This document shows, in pieces, positions 1 to 7,659 of a stretch of 64,000 nucleotides of DNA. The notes under the pieces were generated by a model. That model saw nothing but the letters and a program-made list of their open reading frames with translations, searched no databases and had not been told where the DNA came from. The stretch covers positions 1,491,001-1,555,000 of the forward strand of contig NZ_JBAWKJ010000001.1 of NCBI RefSeq assembly GCF_037095755.1, written 5' to 3'. The position numbers and the translations under genes are program-made. Each line of letters opens with the position of its first letter. Within the stretch, counting starts at the first letter, position 1. This stretch comes from Sphingopyxis sp. CCNWLW2. Lineage in GTDB: Bacteria > Pseudomonadota > Alphaproteobacteria > Sphingomonadales > Sphingomonadaceae.

Positions 1-423
1 TCAGGCGAAGGGGGTGGCGAATTCGATGCGGATGCCGCCGGGCATCGCGCAGATGAAATGATGCGTCGTCGCACCTTCGCGGATCGGTTCGGGATCGAAT
101 TCGATGAGCACGCCGGGGTGGCCCTGGACGCGCGCAAAGACGGTGCGCAGCGCGCCCAAATCGGCGACGCGGAGCGCCAGGTGATGCAGGCCGATATTGG
201 CGCGGCGATCGAATGGGGTCGCGCCTGCGGGATCGGCGACCTGCCAGAGCGTCAGCAAGGTCGTGCCGTCGGATACGAAGATCGCGGGATAGTCGGGGCG
301 TTCGGCGGCGACTTTATAGCCGAGCGCTTCGACGAAAAAGTCCCGCGCCTCGGCGACGTCGCGGACGGCGAGGCCGATGTGGTGCGCGCCCAAAGTCAGG
401 GGGGCCGCCAAAGCTGTCGTCAT
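1..423 (-). CDS. VOC (glyoxalase/bleomycin-resistance fold) family protein
   Basis: A 140-residue single-module vicinal-oxygen-chelate protein. After a short N-terminus it reads AHHIGLAVRDVAEARDFFVEALGY, in which the first metal-type His and the betaalphabetabetabeta pattern are recognisable. A second half-module starts near HHLALRVADLGAL and ends with GGIRIEFATPF, where a Glu normally completes the metal site. The start at 423 is preferred because AGGAAG lies a few bases upstream; an in-frame extension to 474 lacks this and runs into a hairpin-rich spacer. It lies downstream of and collinear with the PNPOx-fold gene, but an inverted repeat separates them. The family includes glyoxalases, dioxygenases and resistance proteins, and the substrate cannot be told. 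Confidence 0.85.
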   Translation of the reverse strand: MTTALAAPLTLGAHHIGLAVRDVAEARDFFVEALGYKVAAERPDYPAIFVSDGTTLLTLWQVADPAGATPFDRRANIGLHHLALRVADLGALRTVFARVQGHPGVLIEFDPEPIREGATTHHFICAMPGGIRIEFATPFA

Positions 424-442
424 TTTTCTTCCTTTCGTTGTT

Positions 443-541
443 GTCCGACTGACGTCGGACCGGCACCGGCCCACTCCCCCACCCGACCTCCCAAACAGTT
501 TATGCTCATGGGAGGTTGGGTGGGGGAGTGGGCTGGTGCCG
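443..541. repeat. Compound intergenic inverted repeat
   Basis: Two nested structures are visible. A small hairpin (443-460, arms GTCCGAC/GTCGGAC, 4-nt loop) is followed by a 33-bp inverted repeat with arms 461-493 and 509-541, a 15-nt loop and two mismatches that would be G-U pairs in RNA. It separates the PNPOx-fold and VOC genes and could act as a transcription terminator or mRNA stabiliser. The proximal arm is translated as the C-terminus of the PNPOx-fold protein. The symmetry suggests an intergenic repeat family rather than an ordinary terminator, because there is no T-run. Confidence 0.8.
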
Positions 542-1153
542 CCCTGATTTGAGCGCGGCGATTTCGGCGCGCAACTGGTTGAGTTCGTCCGCCATCGGGC
601 GGATCGCGGCGGAAATTTCGGCTTCGGTGAAGCGCGGGGTGATGTGCTGCGAGCAATTCCACTCCCAGCCGATCACATCGATGAAGAAGGCGCGCTCGGG
701 GGTCGCGCGATACCCCTCGGGCATCAGCGCGGTGACCGCGGCGGGATCGTCGGCGAGTTCGATGCTATGCGCATGGCCGACGAGCTTCAGCCGCTCGCGG
801 TTCGGATAGTCCATCAGGAACAGCGAGACGCGGTCGTTGCCCGCGAGATTGGCGGTGCTGATATATTGCTTGTTGCCGCGATAGTCCGCGAAGCCGAGCC
901 GGTTGCCCGCGATATGCTTGAGGAAACCGGCGGGGCCGCCGCGATGCTGCATATAGGGCCAGCCGTCGGCGTTGACGCTCGCCATATAGAAGCTGTCGCG
1001 CAGCGCGATATAGTCGAGCTCCTTCGCCGTCAGCCGGTCGGGGGTGCCGTCGGCGCCCTCGTCCATCCTGGCATAGGACGCGCGCGATCCGTGACGTTCC
1101 TGGAGCGCCTGCACCGCGTCGTTGAACAGCGTCTTCCGATAATTTTTCGCCAT
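506..1153 (-). CDS. Pyridoxamine 5'-phosphate oxidase-fold flavoprotein
   Basis: A protein of 215 residues with the split-barrel PNPOx fold. It reads DSFYMASVNADGWPYMQHRGGPAG, then GNDRVSLFLMDYPNRERLKLVGHA, a typical FMN-binding strand pattern of the PNPOx-like subfamily that also includes DUF1697/heme-utilisation-type members. The chosen start MAKNYRK at 1153 has AAAGG upstream; an upstream in-frame start at 1276 would overlap the LysR promoter. The final residues (HQPTPPPNLP) are encoded by the arm of the neighbouring inverted repeat, and the stop codon lies in its loop. It is divergent from a LysR regulator that probably controls it. The exact substrate is unknown. Confidence 0.85.
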   Translation of the reverse strand: MAKNYRKTLFNDAVQALQERHGSRASYARMDEGADGTPDRLTAKELDYIALRDSFYMASVNADGWPYMQHRGGPAGFLKHIAGNRLGFADYRGNKQYISTANLAGNDRVSLFLMDYPNRERLKLVGHAHSIELADDPAAVTALMPEGYRATPERAFFIDVIGWEWNCSQHITPRFTEAEISAAIRPMADELNQLRAEIAALKSGRHQPTPPPNLP

Positions 1154-1290
1154 TGCGTCGAACCTTTGGAATGCGGGGCGAACGAGGCCGGGAGGGAGCG
1201 GCGTCGTTCGCTGGAGCCGATCTAGGGCGTTGCAATGAGAGCGATAATAGAAGAATGTTGAATGAGTAAATTCCATAAACAGGAATAATC

Positions 1291-2181
1291 ATGGACCGAT
1301 TGCTGACGCTGGAAATGTTCGTCGCGGTCGCGAGCGAGGGCGGTTTTGCCGCCGCGGCGCGCAAGCTCGGCAGCTCGCCGCCCGCGGTGACGCGCGGTAT
1401 CGCGGCGCTCGAGGCGCGGCTCGGGACGAGCCTGTTCCACCGGTCGACGCGCGCGGTCGCGCTGACCGACGCGGGCGCTGCGTTCCTCCATCAGGCGCGG
1501 CGCATCCTCGCCGACCTCGCGGGCGCCGAGCGCGAATTGCGCGGCGTGGAGGCCGAGCCGCGCGGGCAATTGCATTTGACCGCGCCGGTGATGTTCGGGC
1601 GGCTGCATGTGCTGCCTGTCGTCGGCGAACTGATGGCGCAGCACCGCGATCTGACGGCGCGGATGATGCTGATCGACCGCAATGTCCGCATCGTCGAGGA
1701 AGGGATCGACGTCGCGGTGCGTATCGGTCCGCTGGCGGACTCGGGGCTGAAGGCGGTGCGGATCGGCTGGGTACGCCAGATGCTCGTCGCGAGCCCCGCC
1801 TATCTGGCGCGGCGCGGCGCGCCCGCGAGTGTGGCCGAACTGGCGGGGCATGATCTGATCGCGGCGATGGGGCCGCGCGCGGCGGGCGAGTGGCAATTCG
1901 TGTCGGGGCGCTGGCGCGTCGAACCGCGCCCGCGGCTGGTGCTCAACACGATCGACGGCATTTTGGCGGCGGCCGAGGCGGGGCTGGGGATCGCCAATTT
2001 GCTGAGTTACCAGCTGGCCGCGGCGCTCGATGCGGGGCGGCTGATTTCATTGCTCGCCGACGAGCAGCCGCCCGCGCTGCCGGTGCACCTGTTGTTCGAA
2101 CCGTCGCGCGCGGGGCTGCCCGCTGTGCGGCTGTTCATCGCGGCGATGAAGGTGCGGATGCGGATGGTGGGGCTGGTTTGA
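1291..2181 (+). CDS. LysR-family transcriptional regulator
   Basis: A 296-residue LysR-type regulator. The N-terminal winged helix-turn-helix starts at residue 1 (MDRLLTLEMFVAVASEGGF) and contains the family signature AARKLGSSPPAVTRGIAALE. A periplasmic-binding-like effector domain covers residues ~90-290 (VRIVEEGIDVAVRIGPLADSG). The subtype resembles the large LysR group that controls quinone or flavin reductase genes. It is divergent from the PNPOx-fold gene across a 137-bp spacer (1154-1290), which should hold both promoters. The expected role is control of that gene and of its own transcription; the effector is unknown. Confidence 0.92.
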   Translation: MDRLLTLEMFVAVASEGGFAAAARKLGSSPPAVTRGIAALEARLGTSLFHRSTRAVALTDAGAAFLHQARRILADLAGAERELRGVEAEPRGQLHLTAPVMFGRLHVLPVVGELMAQHRDLTARMMLIDRNVRIVEEGIDVAVRIGPLADSGLKAVRIGWVRQMLVASPAYLARRGAPASVAELAGHDLIAAMGPRAAGEWQFVSGRWRVEPRPRLVLNTIDGILAAAEAGLGIANLLSYQLAAALDAGRLISLLADEQPPALPVHLLFEPSRAGLPAVRLFIAAMKVRMRMVGLV

Positions 2182-2214
2182 GGGTGGGGTATGGCGGGCG
2201 GCGGCTGAGGCAGG

Positions 2215-2685
2215 TTATTTTGCGGCGGGCGCTGCCGGGTCGTATGACGAAACATGGTTCATCGCGATCACCCAGCGGCCGTCGATCTTGCGAAACAGGC
2301 GCGTGTTGATCCCTTCTTGCGACCGCTCGGGCCGCGCGAGATGATAGTGGCTGATGAGCAGTGCGGCGTCGGGCGCGAGGATGTCGATGCCGATGTCATA
2401 GAAATGGAGCGTCCCGCGCCGCTCGGGTGAGCCGCCATAGTCGCGGACATAATGGTCGAGCGTGCCCTGCCACCCGTCCTGGATCTTGCCGCCCGAGACA
2501 AAGGTCACTCCGGGGTTCCAGAAGCCCGCCATATAGCCGGTAAAATCGCTGCGGTTCCATGCCGCCTCCATATCGGCGACGACCTTCAGGATCGCGGCCT
2601 TCTCCGCCGCATCGTCGGCGCGTGCCGGGGTTGCGGCGCCGAACAGCAGCAGCGCCGCCAGCAGCATGTTTATCCATTTCGTCAT
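2215..2685 (-). CDS. Exported SnoaL/DUF4440-like NTF2-fold protein
   Basis: A 156-residue protein with a signal peptide (MTKWINMLLAALLLFGAATPARA) followed by a cone-shaped NTF2-like domain: KVVADMEAAWNRSDFTGYMAGFWNPGVTFVSGG, typical of DUF4440/SnoaL-like proteins, ending with RKIDGRWVIAMNHVSSY. The start at 2685 has GAGGAGAG upstream; a longer in-frame start would overlap the end of the preceding gene. It lies 13 bp downstream of the amidohydrolase and is almost certainly co-transcribed with it. Periplasmic location is inferred. A catalytic role cannot be assigned. Confidence 0.85.
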   Translation of the reverse strand: MTKWINMLLAALLLFGAATPARADDAAEKAAILKVVADMEAAWNRSDFTGYMAGFWNPGVTFVSGGKIQDGWQGTLDHYVRDYGGSPERRGTLHFYDIGIDILAPDAALLISHYHLARPERSQEGINTRLFRKIDGRWVIAMNHVSSYDPAAPAAK

Positions 2686-2698
2686 GGGCTCTCTCTCC

Positions 2699-4186
2699 TC
2701 AGGGTTTGCGCAGGAACAGCGGATGTTCGGGCAGGCGCGCGCGATCGACAAGCTTTCCCTGCGCGATCACCGCCTCGACCTTTTCGATATTGCGAATGTC
2801 GGCGAGCGGGTCGTCCGACAGCAGGACAAGGTCGGCGATCTTGCCGGGTTCGATCGTGCCGAGGTCGGCGCTCATGCGCGCGGCGGCCGCGCCATGCTTG
2901 GTGCCCGCGACGATCGCCTCCATCGGGGTCATGCCGAGTTCGACGAGTCCCTCGATCGCACGGATCGTGCCGATCCCCGGCTCGGCCTCGTCGCCCTTGG
3001 GCACGCGGCGGAATTCGGGGGCGTCGCCATAGAAGCTGTCGGTCGCCGGGGTGACGCGGCACCCCGCCTTGATCAGCCGTTCGGCGTTGCGGCGCTGCAC
3101 ATCCTGATTGTCGTCCATCATTTCGAGCCGCCGCCAGCGTTCGGCGCTGGTCGTCGGGGGCGGCATCTTCGCGATCTTCGCCTCCAGTTCTGCGCGCTTG
3201 GCGAGATGCTTCTTTCGATAGTCGCCGGTGATGTAATTCGACCGGATCCCGCACAGCACATCCTTCTTCACGATCAGCGCGATGAGATCGTCGGGCAGGT
3301 CGCGGCTCGTCAGCTCGGGATGCTGGATCAGGTCGATCCCCGCCTCGACCGCGAGCGTCAGCCCTTCCGAACTGGTCGCGTGCGTCTCGACCGGCTTGCC
3401 GCGCTTGTGGGCTTCCTCGACGATCACAGCCTGCTGGCGCGGCGAAAAGCCGATCAGCGCGGGGCGGAGGAAATGGCTGGTGCCCCCATATTTGATGAAG
3501 TCGACCCCCTTGTCGAGATAGCGGTTCATCGCGATGCGCAGCTCGTCGGGCGTCATGTCCATGATCTCTTCGCCCATGTCCTGTGCGAGCAGGTCGTTCC
3601 ATTTCTCCTGGAACAGCGACAGGTCCGAATCCTTGGTGAGCGAGAAGGTCAGCGAGAAGGGGCCGCCCCAGCCGAGGATGTTGCCCGCCGCCTTCAGCCG
3701 TGCGCCGACGACCTCGCCACGGTCGATGCGGTCGCGCACCGCCAGGATCGGCGGCAGTACGCCATAGCTGTCGCGCATCGTCGTCACGCCATAGGTCAGC
3801 GCGCGCTGCGCGAATTCGAGCGCGAGTTCCTCGCCGCGGTCGGCATATTTCAGCGAGGTGTCGCGTCGCGCCGGCTGGCCATAGACCGAGACATGGACAT
3901 TGCTGTCGATGAAGCCGGGCAGCAGATAGCGACCGCGGCCGTCGATGACCCGCGCCCCCGCCGTATCGGCACCGCCCTTGGCGATCGAAACGATCCGGCC
4001 CTTTTCGACGACGACGGTCATGCCCGGCTTCGGCGGGGCGCCCGTCCCGTCGATCAGCGTGACGCCGGTGATGGCGATCCGCCCCCCGGCAGGCGCCTCC
4101 GCGCGAGACGCCGCCGGGGCGAAAAGCGCGGAAAACATCAGAAAAATGCCGGCAAAAGCGGTTCTAAGACAGTTTATTGCGGTCAC
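2699..4186 (-). CDS. Exported amidohydrolase-superfamily protein with an altered metal motif
   Basis: Roughly 495 residues: a signal peptide, then an amidohydrolase barrel with the flanking beta-sandwich (ITGVTLIDGTGAPPKPG at the N-side, GTIEPGKIADLVLL at the C-side). This is the imidazolonepropionase/Xaa-Pro-dipeptidase-like branch. The carboxylated Lys (FIKYGG), two later His (VETHATS, LIQHPE) and the Asp (TPATDS) are present, but the first HxH motif is NVH (about residues 96-98). A GTG start at 4186 is chosen because GGGGAGGG sits 5 bases upstream and the signal peptide then starts properly; an ATG at 4213 has no such site. It is the first gene of a two-gene unit that starts at operator site A. 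It probably acts in the periplasm on peptides of the hydroxyproline island. Substrate inferred only from context. Confidence 0.85.
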   Translation of the reverse strand: MTAINCLRTAFAGIFLMFSALFAPAASRAEAPAGGRIAITGVTLIDGTGAPPKPGMTVVVEKGRIVSIAKGGADTAGARVIDGRGRYLLPGFIDSNVHVSVYGQPARRDTSLKYADRGEELALEFAQRALTYGVTTMRDSYGVLPPILAVRDRIDRGEVVGARLKAAGNILGWGGPFSLTFSLTKDSDLSLFQEKWNDLLAQDMGEEIMDMTPDELRIAMNRYLDKGVDFIKYGGTSHFLRPALIGFSPRQQAVIVEEAHKRGKPVETHATSSEGLTLAVEAGIDLIQHPELTSRDLPDDLIALIVKKDVLCGIRSNYITGDYRKKHLAKRAELEAKIAKMPPPTTSAERWRRLEMMDDNQDVQRRNAERLIKAGCRVTPATDSFYGDAPEFRRVPKGDEAEPGIGTIRAIEGLVELGMTPMEAIVAGTKHGAAAARMSADLGTIEPGKIADLVLLSDDPLADIRNIEKVEAVIAQGKLVDRARLPEHPLFLRKP

Positions 4187-4235
4187 GCGACCCTCCCCGG
4201 AAACATGTGGCATTGACTCTGCGAAGATTGAGTAT

Positions 4236-4254
4236 ATCGTATTTCGTATACAGT
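4236..4254. promoter_or_regulatory. GntR operator site A (degenerate, overlapping copies)
   Basis: The stretch contains TTCGTATACAGT at 4243-4254 (9 of 12 matches to ATCGTATACGAT), preceded by an overlapping half-site ATCGTATTTCGT at 4236. It lies in the divergent spacer between the amidohydrolase (start 4186) and the TonB receptor (start 4652). The same core recurs at four other promoters of the island. It is assigned to the FCD-type GntR regulator encoded at 14699-15346 by inference. Confidence 0.65.
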
Positions 4255-4651
4255 AATAGCAAAAAGGGGTCCTGATGCTGTACCGCGAGGAATTAGCGAC
4301 GCGTGGCGCCGCCGCTTTTTCGCGGACGGCCGCGCACGCGCCCCGGCTATCCTGTCAGGCTCAAATGCCCGGAGCCCGCAATGGCATTCCGACGGCCACC
4401 GATTACCGCCCCGCGCGCGATGAAGGGATGTGTTTCCCCTTCGATCCCGCTGCCAGCGAGGGCGCCCAAAGCTCCGACATGTTCACCGTTCAGCCAGCCG
4501 GGACGGGCGCGAGATATCGCGCCCGTCCCGGACAATAAATGGGGGCTGAGCGGCGTCCGGGGAAGTGTGCAGGAGAACGACGTCGCCCGCCGGCAGGCGG
4601 GTAAAAGCGAAATCAACGACAGGCCAAAGGCCGTACACAGGGAGCGTCCAT
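4255..4651 (+). other. Long 5' leader of the TonB receptor gene with a strong hairpin
   Basis: About 400 bases without a convincing gene lie between the operator and the receptor start. Positions 4499-4530 form a perfect 14-bp stem (arms beginning CGGGACGGGC) with a 4-nt loop GATA, ~120 bases upstream of the start codon and not followed by a T-run. Short open frames cross this stretch but lack a ribosome-binding site and family resemblance. It may be an mRNA-stabilising or attenuating leader structure. Confidence 0.5.
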
Positions 4652-7585
4652 ATGTCTTACGATCAAACCAATCCGCAGGTTCGTTTTCGCCGCATACTTC
4701 TTGCCACCAGCCTGTTGTCCACCATCCTGCTGCCCGGCGTCGCATCCGCGCAGGATGTTGCGGCCGACGAAACCGCCGCTGAAGCGCCGACCGACATCAT
4801 CGTGACGGGGTCGCGCCTGCAGCGCACCGACCTGACCGCGCCGAGCCCGATCACGGTCGTCGGACAGGAAGATGTCCAGCTGTCGGGCAACCTCACGCTC
4901 GAAAAGACGATGAACGAATTCCCGCAGCTCGCCTCGGGCAACACCTCGACCGTCAACAATGGCGGCGGCGCGGGCGTGCTCACCGCGAACCTGCGCGGGC
5001 TGGGCGAAACGCGCACGCTGACGCTGGTCAACGGTCGCCGCTTCATTCCGGCGAACGCGAACGGCTCGGTCGACCTGACCAGCATCCCCGACGCGCTGAT
5101 CAAGCGGGTCGAGGTGATCACGGGCGGCGCGTCGGCCGTCTATGGTTCGGACGCAATCGCGGGCGCGGTGAACTTCATCCTCGACGACAGCTTCGAAGGC
5201 CTGCAGATGTCGGCGCAAGCCGGCATTTCGGACCGCGGTGACGCCGCGTCGAAAAAGATCGACATCACCTTCGGCGCCGACCTGGGCGGCGGCCGCGGCA
5301 ACGTCGCGATTTCGGGGGCCTGGGCGAAACAGGATCCGATCACGCAGGCCGACCGTCCGTTCGGCCGGGTTCCGCTCGCCGAAATCAACGGCGCGCTCGT
5401 CTATTCGGGTTCGGGCAACATCCCGGGCACCCGCGTCCCGCTCAGCCAGGCGCAGCGCAATGCGCTGGTCGGCGTCAACATGACGCCGAGCGGCCCCTGC
5501 ACCTCGATCACCGGCATCCGCTTCGGCGCCGGCGGCACGCCGCTGCCCTATTGCCAGCCCGAAGACACCTATAACTACGCGCCGTTCAACCTGCTCCAGC
5601 GCCCGCTCGAACGCATCAATTTCTCGGCGCTGGCACATTATGACATCACCGACCATATCACCGCCTATGCCGAAGCCTTCTTCGTCAACGCGCGCAACAA
5701 TTCGAAGCTGGCACCCGACAGCTTCACGCCGGTAACGCCGGGCGCGGCGTCGTCGACACTGCTCGTGCCGAACTATGCGACCAGTGCCAGCCTGTCGCCG
5801 GCGGTGCGCAATTTCTTCATCAACAATCGCGCGCTGTTCGATGCCGATGGCGACGGCACCGCGGCCGTGGTCGGCGGCGGCCGCCGCGCCGACGAGCTCG
5901 GCACGCGCGACAGCTTCTTCGAACGCCAGTCCTATGCGATCACCACCGGCCTGCGCGGCGATTTCGACGTCGGCAAGCGGACCTGGCGCTGGGATGCTTT
6001 CTATCAATATCTGCGCAACCGCACCGATACCCGGGCCGAAGGCGTGATCAACCAGACGCGCCTCAGCCTCGGGCTCGATTCGATCGTCAACGGTGCGGGC
6101 CAGGTCGTTTGCCGGTCGGGGGTCCCGGGCTGCGTCCCCGTCTCGATCTTCGGCCTCGGTTCGATTTCCCCCCAGGCCGGCGTCTATCTGACGCCGACGC
6201 GTACCAGCCACGACATCTTCGAACGCCAGGTCGCCGGCGCCTCGCTGAGCGGCACCTTGTTCGATCTGCCCGCCGGCCCGGTGGCGGTTGCGGTGGGCGC
6301 CGAATATCGCAAGGACAGCTATCAGTCGACGCCGAGCGCGATGGACCTCAACAAGGAATATGGCGCCGCGTCGAACAACGCGCTGGCGGGTTCGTTCGAC
6401 GTGAAGGAAATCTTCGGCGAAATCCGCATCCCGATCCTGTCGGACACGCCCTTTTTCGACACGCTCGCGATCGAAGGGGCGGCGCGCTATTCGGACTATT
6501 CGACCGTCGGCGGCGTCTTCACCTGGAAAGCGGGCGGCGAATGGGCGCCGGTCAGCTGGGTCCGCATTCGCGGTGCGTATAACAGCGCGATCCGCGCGCC
6601 GAACATCAACGAGCTGTTTTCGGCGGTGGGTCAGGGCTTCACCGGGGGCACCGATCCGTGCGCGCGTCCGAACCTGACCGGCACAGATCCACGCAGCCAG
6701 CAGCTACGCGATTTCTGCGTCGCGCAGGGCGTCCCCGCCGGCGACATCGCGACCTTCACGCAGGCGACGTTGGGGCTGACGCAGGAAACGGGCGGCAATC
6801 CCAACCTCACCGAGGAAAAGTCGAAGACCTACACGATCGGTGCGGTGATCTCGCCGCCGTTCATCCCGCGCCTCAACATCACCGTCGACTATTTCAATGT
6901 CGAGGTGAAGGGCGCGATCACGACGATCAACGCGCAGCAGACGCTGAACGACTGCTACACGGGCCTGAACGCCAACAGCCCGACCTGCCGGTCGGTCTTC
7001 CGCCTCTCCAGCGGCCAGATCGACTATGTCCGTACCAACCAGAATAATATCGGTGCGCTCAGGGGCCGCGGTCTCGACGTGCAGGGCGATTACACCATCC
7101 CGCTTCCCGCGGCGCTCGGTGACGACGCCCAGCTGCGCCTGACCGGCGTTGCCAGCTGGCTGTTCGAACGCTCGACGCAGGTACTCAGCACCGTCGCGCC
7201 GCAGGATTGCGCCGGCTTCTATGGCGCGGGCTGCTCGACCGGCACCGGCGGGTTTATCGTTCCGGACTTCAAGCTCAACCTCGGCGCCGCCTACACCAGC
7301 GGTCCGCTGAGCATCCGCGGTCAGGCCCGGATGATCGGCGGCCTCAAAGTGTTCCCGACGGTCACCACCACCAATATCAAGACGGCCCCGGCCACCTGGT
7401 ATTTCGACCTGACCAGCACGTTCGAGATCAACGACAATTTCACTTTCTTCGCTGGCGTCGACAATCTGCTCGACAAGATGCCGCCGATCCTCGGCACCAC
7501 TTTCGTCGGCGACGCCAACGTCGACGTGTCGCTCTATGACACGCTCGGCCGGCGCTATTTCGCCGGTGTCCGGATGAAGTTCTAA
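4652..7585 (+). CDS. TonB-dependent outer-membrane receptor
   Basis: A 977-residue receptor. The start at 4652 has GGGAG upstream and is followed by a signal peptide ending near PGVASAQ. The plug domain begins with DIIVTGSRLQR and includes LRGLGETRTLTLVNGRR and ITGGASAVYGSDAIAGAVNFIL, the standard TonB plug pattern. The barrel fills the remaining ~750 residues and ends in a terminal Phe (FAGVRMKF). It follows operator site A and a long leader, and is followed by a terminator-like hairpin and then an amidohydrolase and a DUF885 gene. In this setting it is the likely importer of hydroxyproline-containing peptides or glycopeptides. That substrate is an inference; receptors of this subgroup are called by family only. 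Confidence 0.93.
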   Translation: MSYDQTNPQVRFRRILLATSLLSTILLPGVASAQDVAADETAAEAPTDIIVTGSRLQRTDLTAPSPITVVGQEDVQLSGNLTLEKTMNEFPQLASGNTSTVNNGGGAGVLTANLRGLGETRTLTLVNGRRFIPANANGSVDLTSIPDALIKRVEVITGGASAVYGSDAIAGAVNFILDDSFEGLQMSAQAGISDRGDAASKKIDITFGADLGGGRGNVAISGAWAKQDPITQADRPFGRVPLAEINGALVYSGSGNIPGTRVPLSQAQRNALVGVNMTPSGPCTSITGIRFGAGGTPLPYCQPEDTYNYAPFNLLQRPLERINFSALAHYDITDHITAYAEAFFVNARNNSKLAPDSFTPVTPGAASSTLLVPNYATSASLSPAVRNFFINNRALFDADGDGTAAVVGGGRRADELGTRDSFFERQSYAITTGLRGDFDVGKRTWRWDAFYQYLRNRTDTRAEGVINQTRLSLGLDSIVNGAGQVVCRSGVPGCVPVSIFGLGSISPQAGVYLTPTRTSHDIFERQVAGASLSGTLFDLPAGPVAVAVGAEYRKDSYQSTPSAMDLNKEYGAASNNALAGSFDVKEIFGEIRIPILSDTPFFDTLAIEGAARYSDYSTVGGVFTWKAGGEWAPVSWVRIRGAYNSAIRAPNINELFSAVGQGFTGGTDPCARPNLTGTDPRSQQLRDFCVAQGVPAGDIATFTQATLGLTQETGGNPNLTEEKSKTYTIGAVISPPFIPRLNITVDYFNVEVKGAITTINAQQTLNDCYTGLNANSPTCRSVFRLSSGQIDYVRTNQNNIGALRGRGLDVQGDYTIPLPAALGDDAQLRLTGVASWLFERSTQVLSTVAPQDCAGFYGAGCSTGTGGFIVPDFKLNLGAAYTSGPLSIRGQARMIGGLKVFPTVTTTNIKTAPATWYFDLTSTFEINDNFTFFAGVDNLLDKMPPILGTTFVGDANVDVSLYDTLGRRYFAGVRMKF

Positions 7586-7597
7586 AAACTTGCTCCC

Positions 7598-7638
7598 GGC
7601 CGGCGGCGCGTCACTGCTCCGTCGGCCTTTCCTTTTTC
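7598..7638 (+). terminator. Terminator/attenuator after the TonB receptor gene
   Basis: A 9-bp stem (7598-7606 with 7619-7627, one G-U pair) is followed directly by TTTCCTTTTTC. It lies between the receptor stop and the start of the downstream amidohydrolase, so it probably lowers rather than abolishes read-through into the peptidase genes. Confidence 0.6.
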
Positions 7639-7659
7639 GATGATGGAAGGCCCGATCAT

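Noticed and set aside
4275..4538. Short frame in the leader of the TonB receptor gene
   Set aside because: No ribosome-binding site, no family resemblance, and it runs through the strong hairpin; treated as leader RNA.
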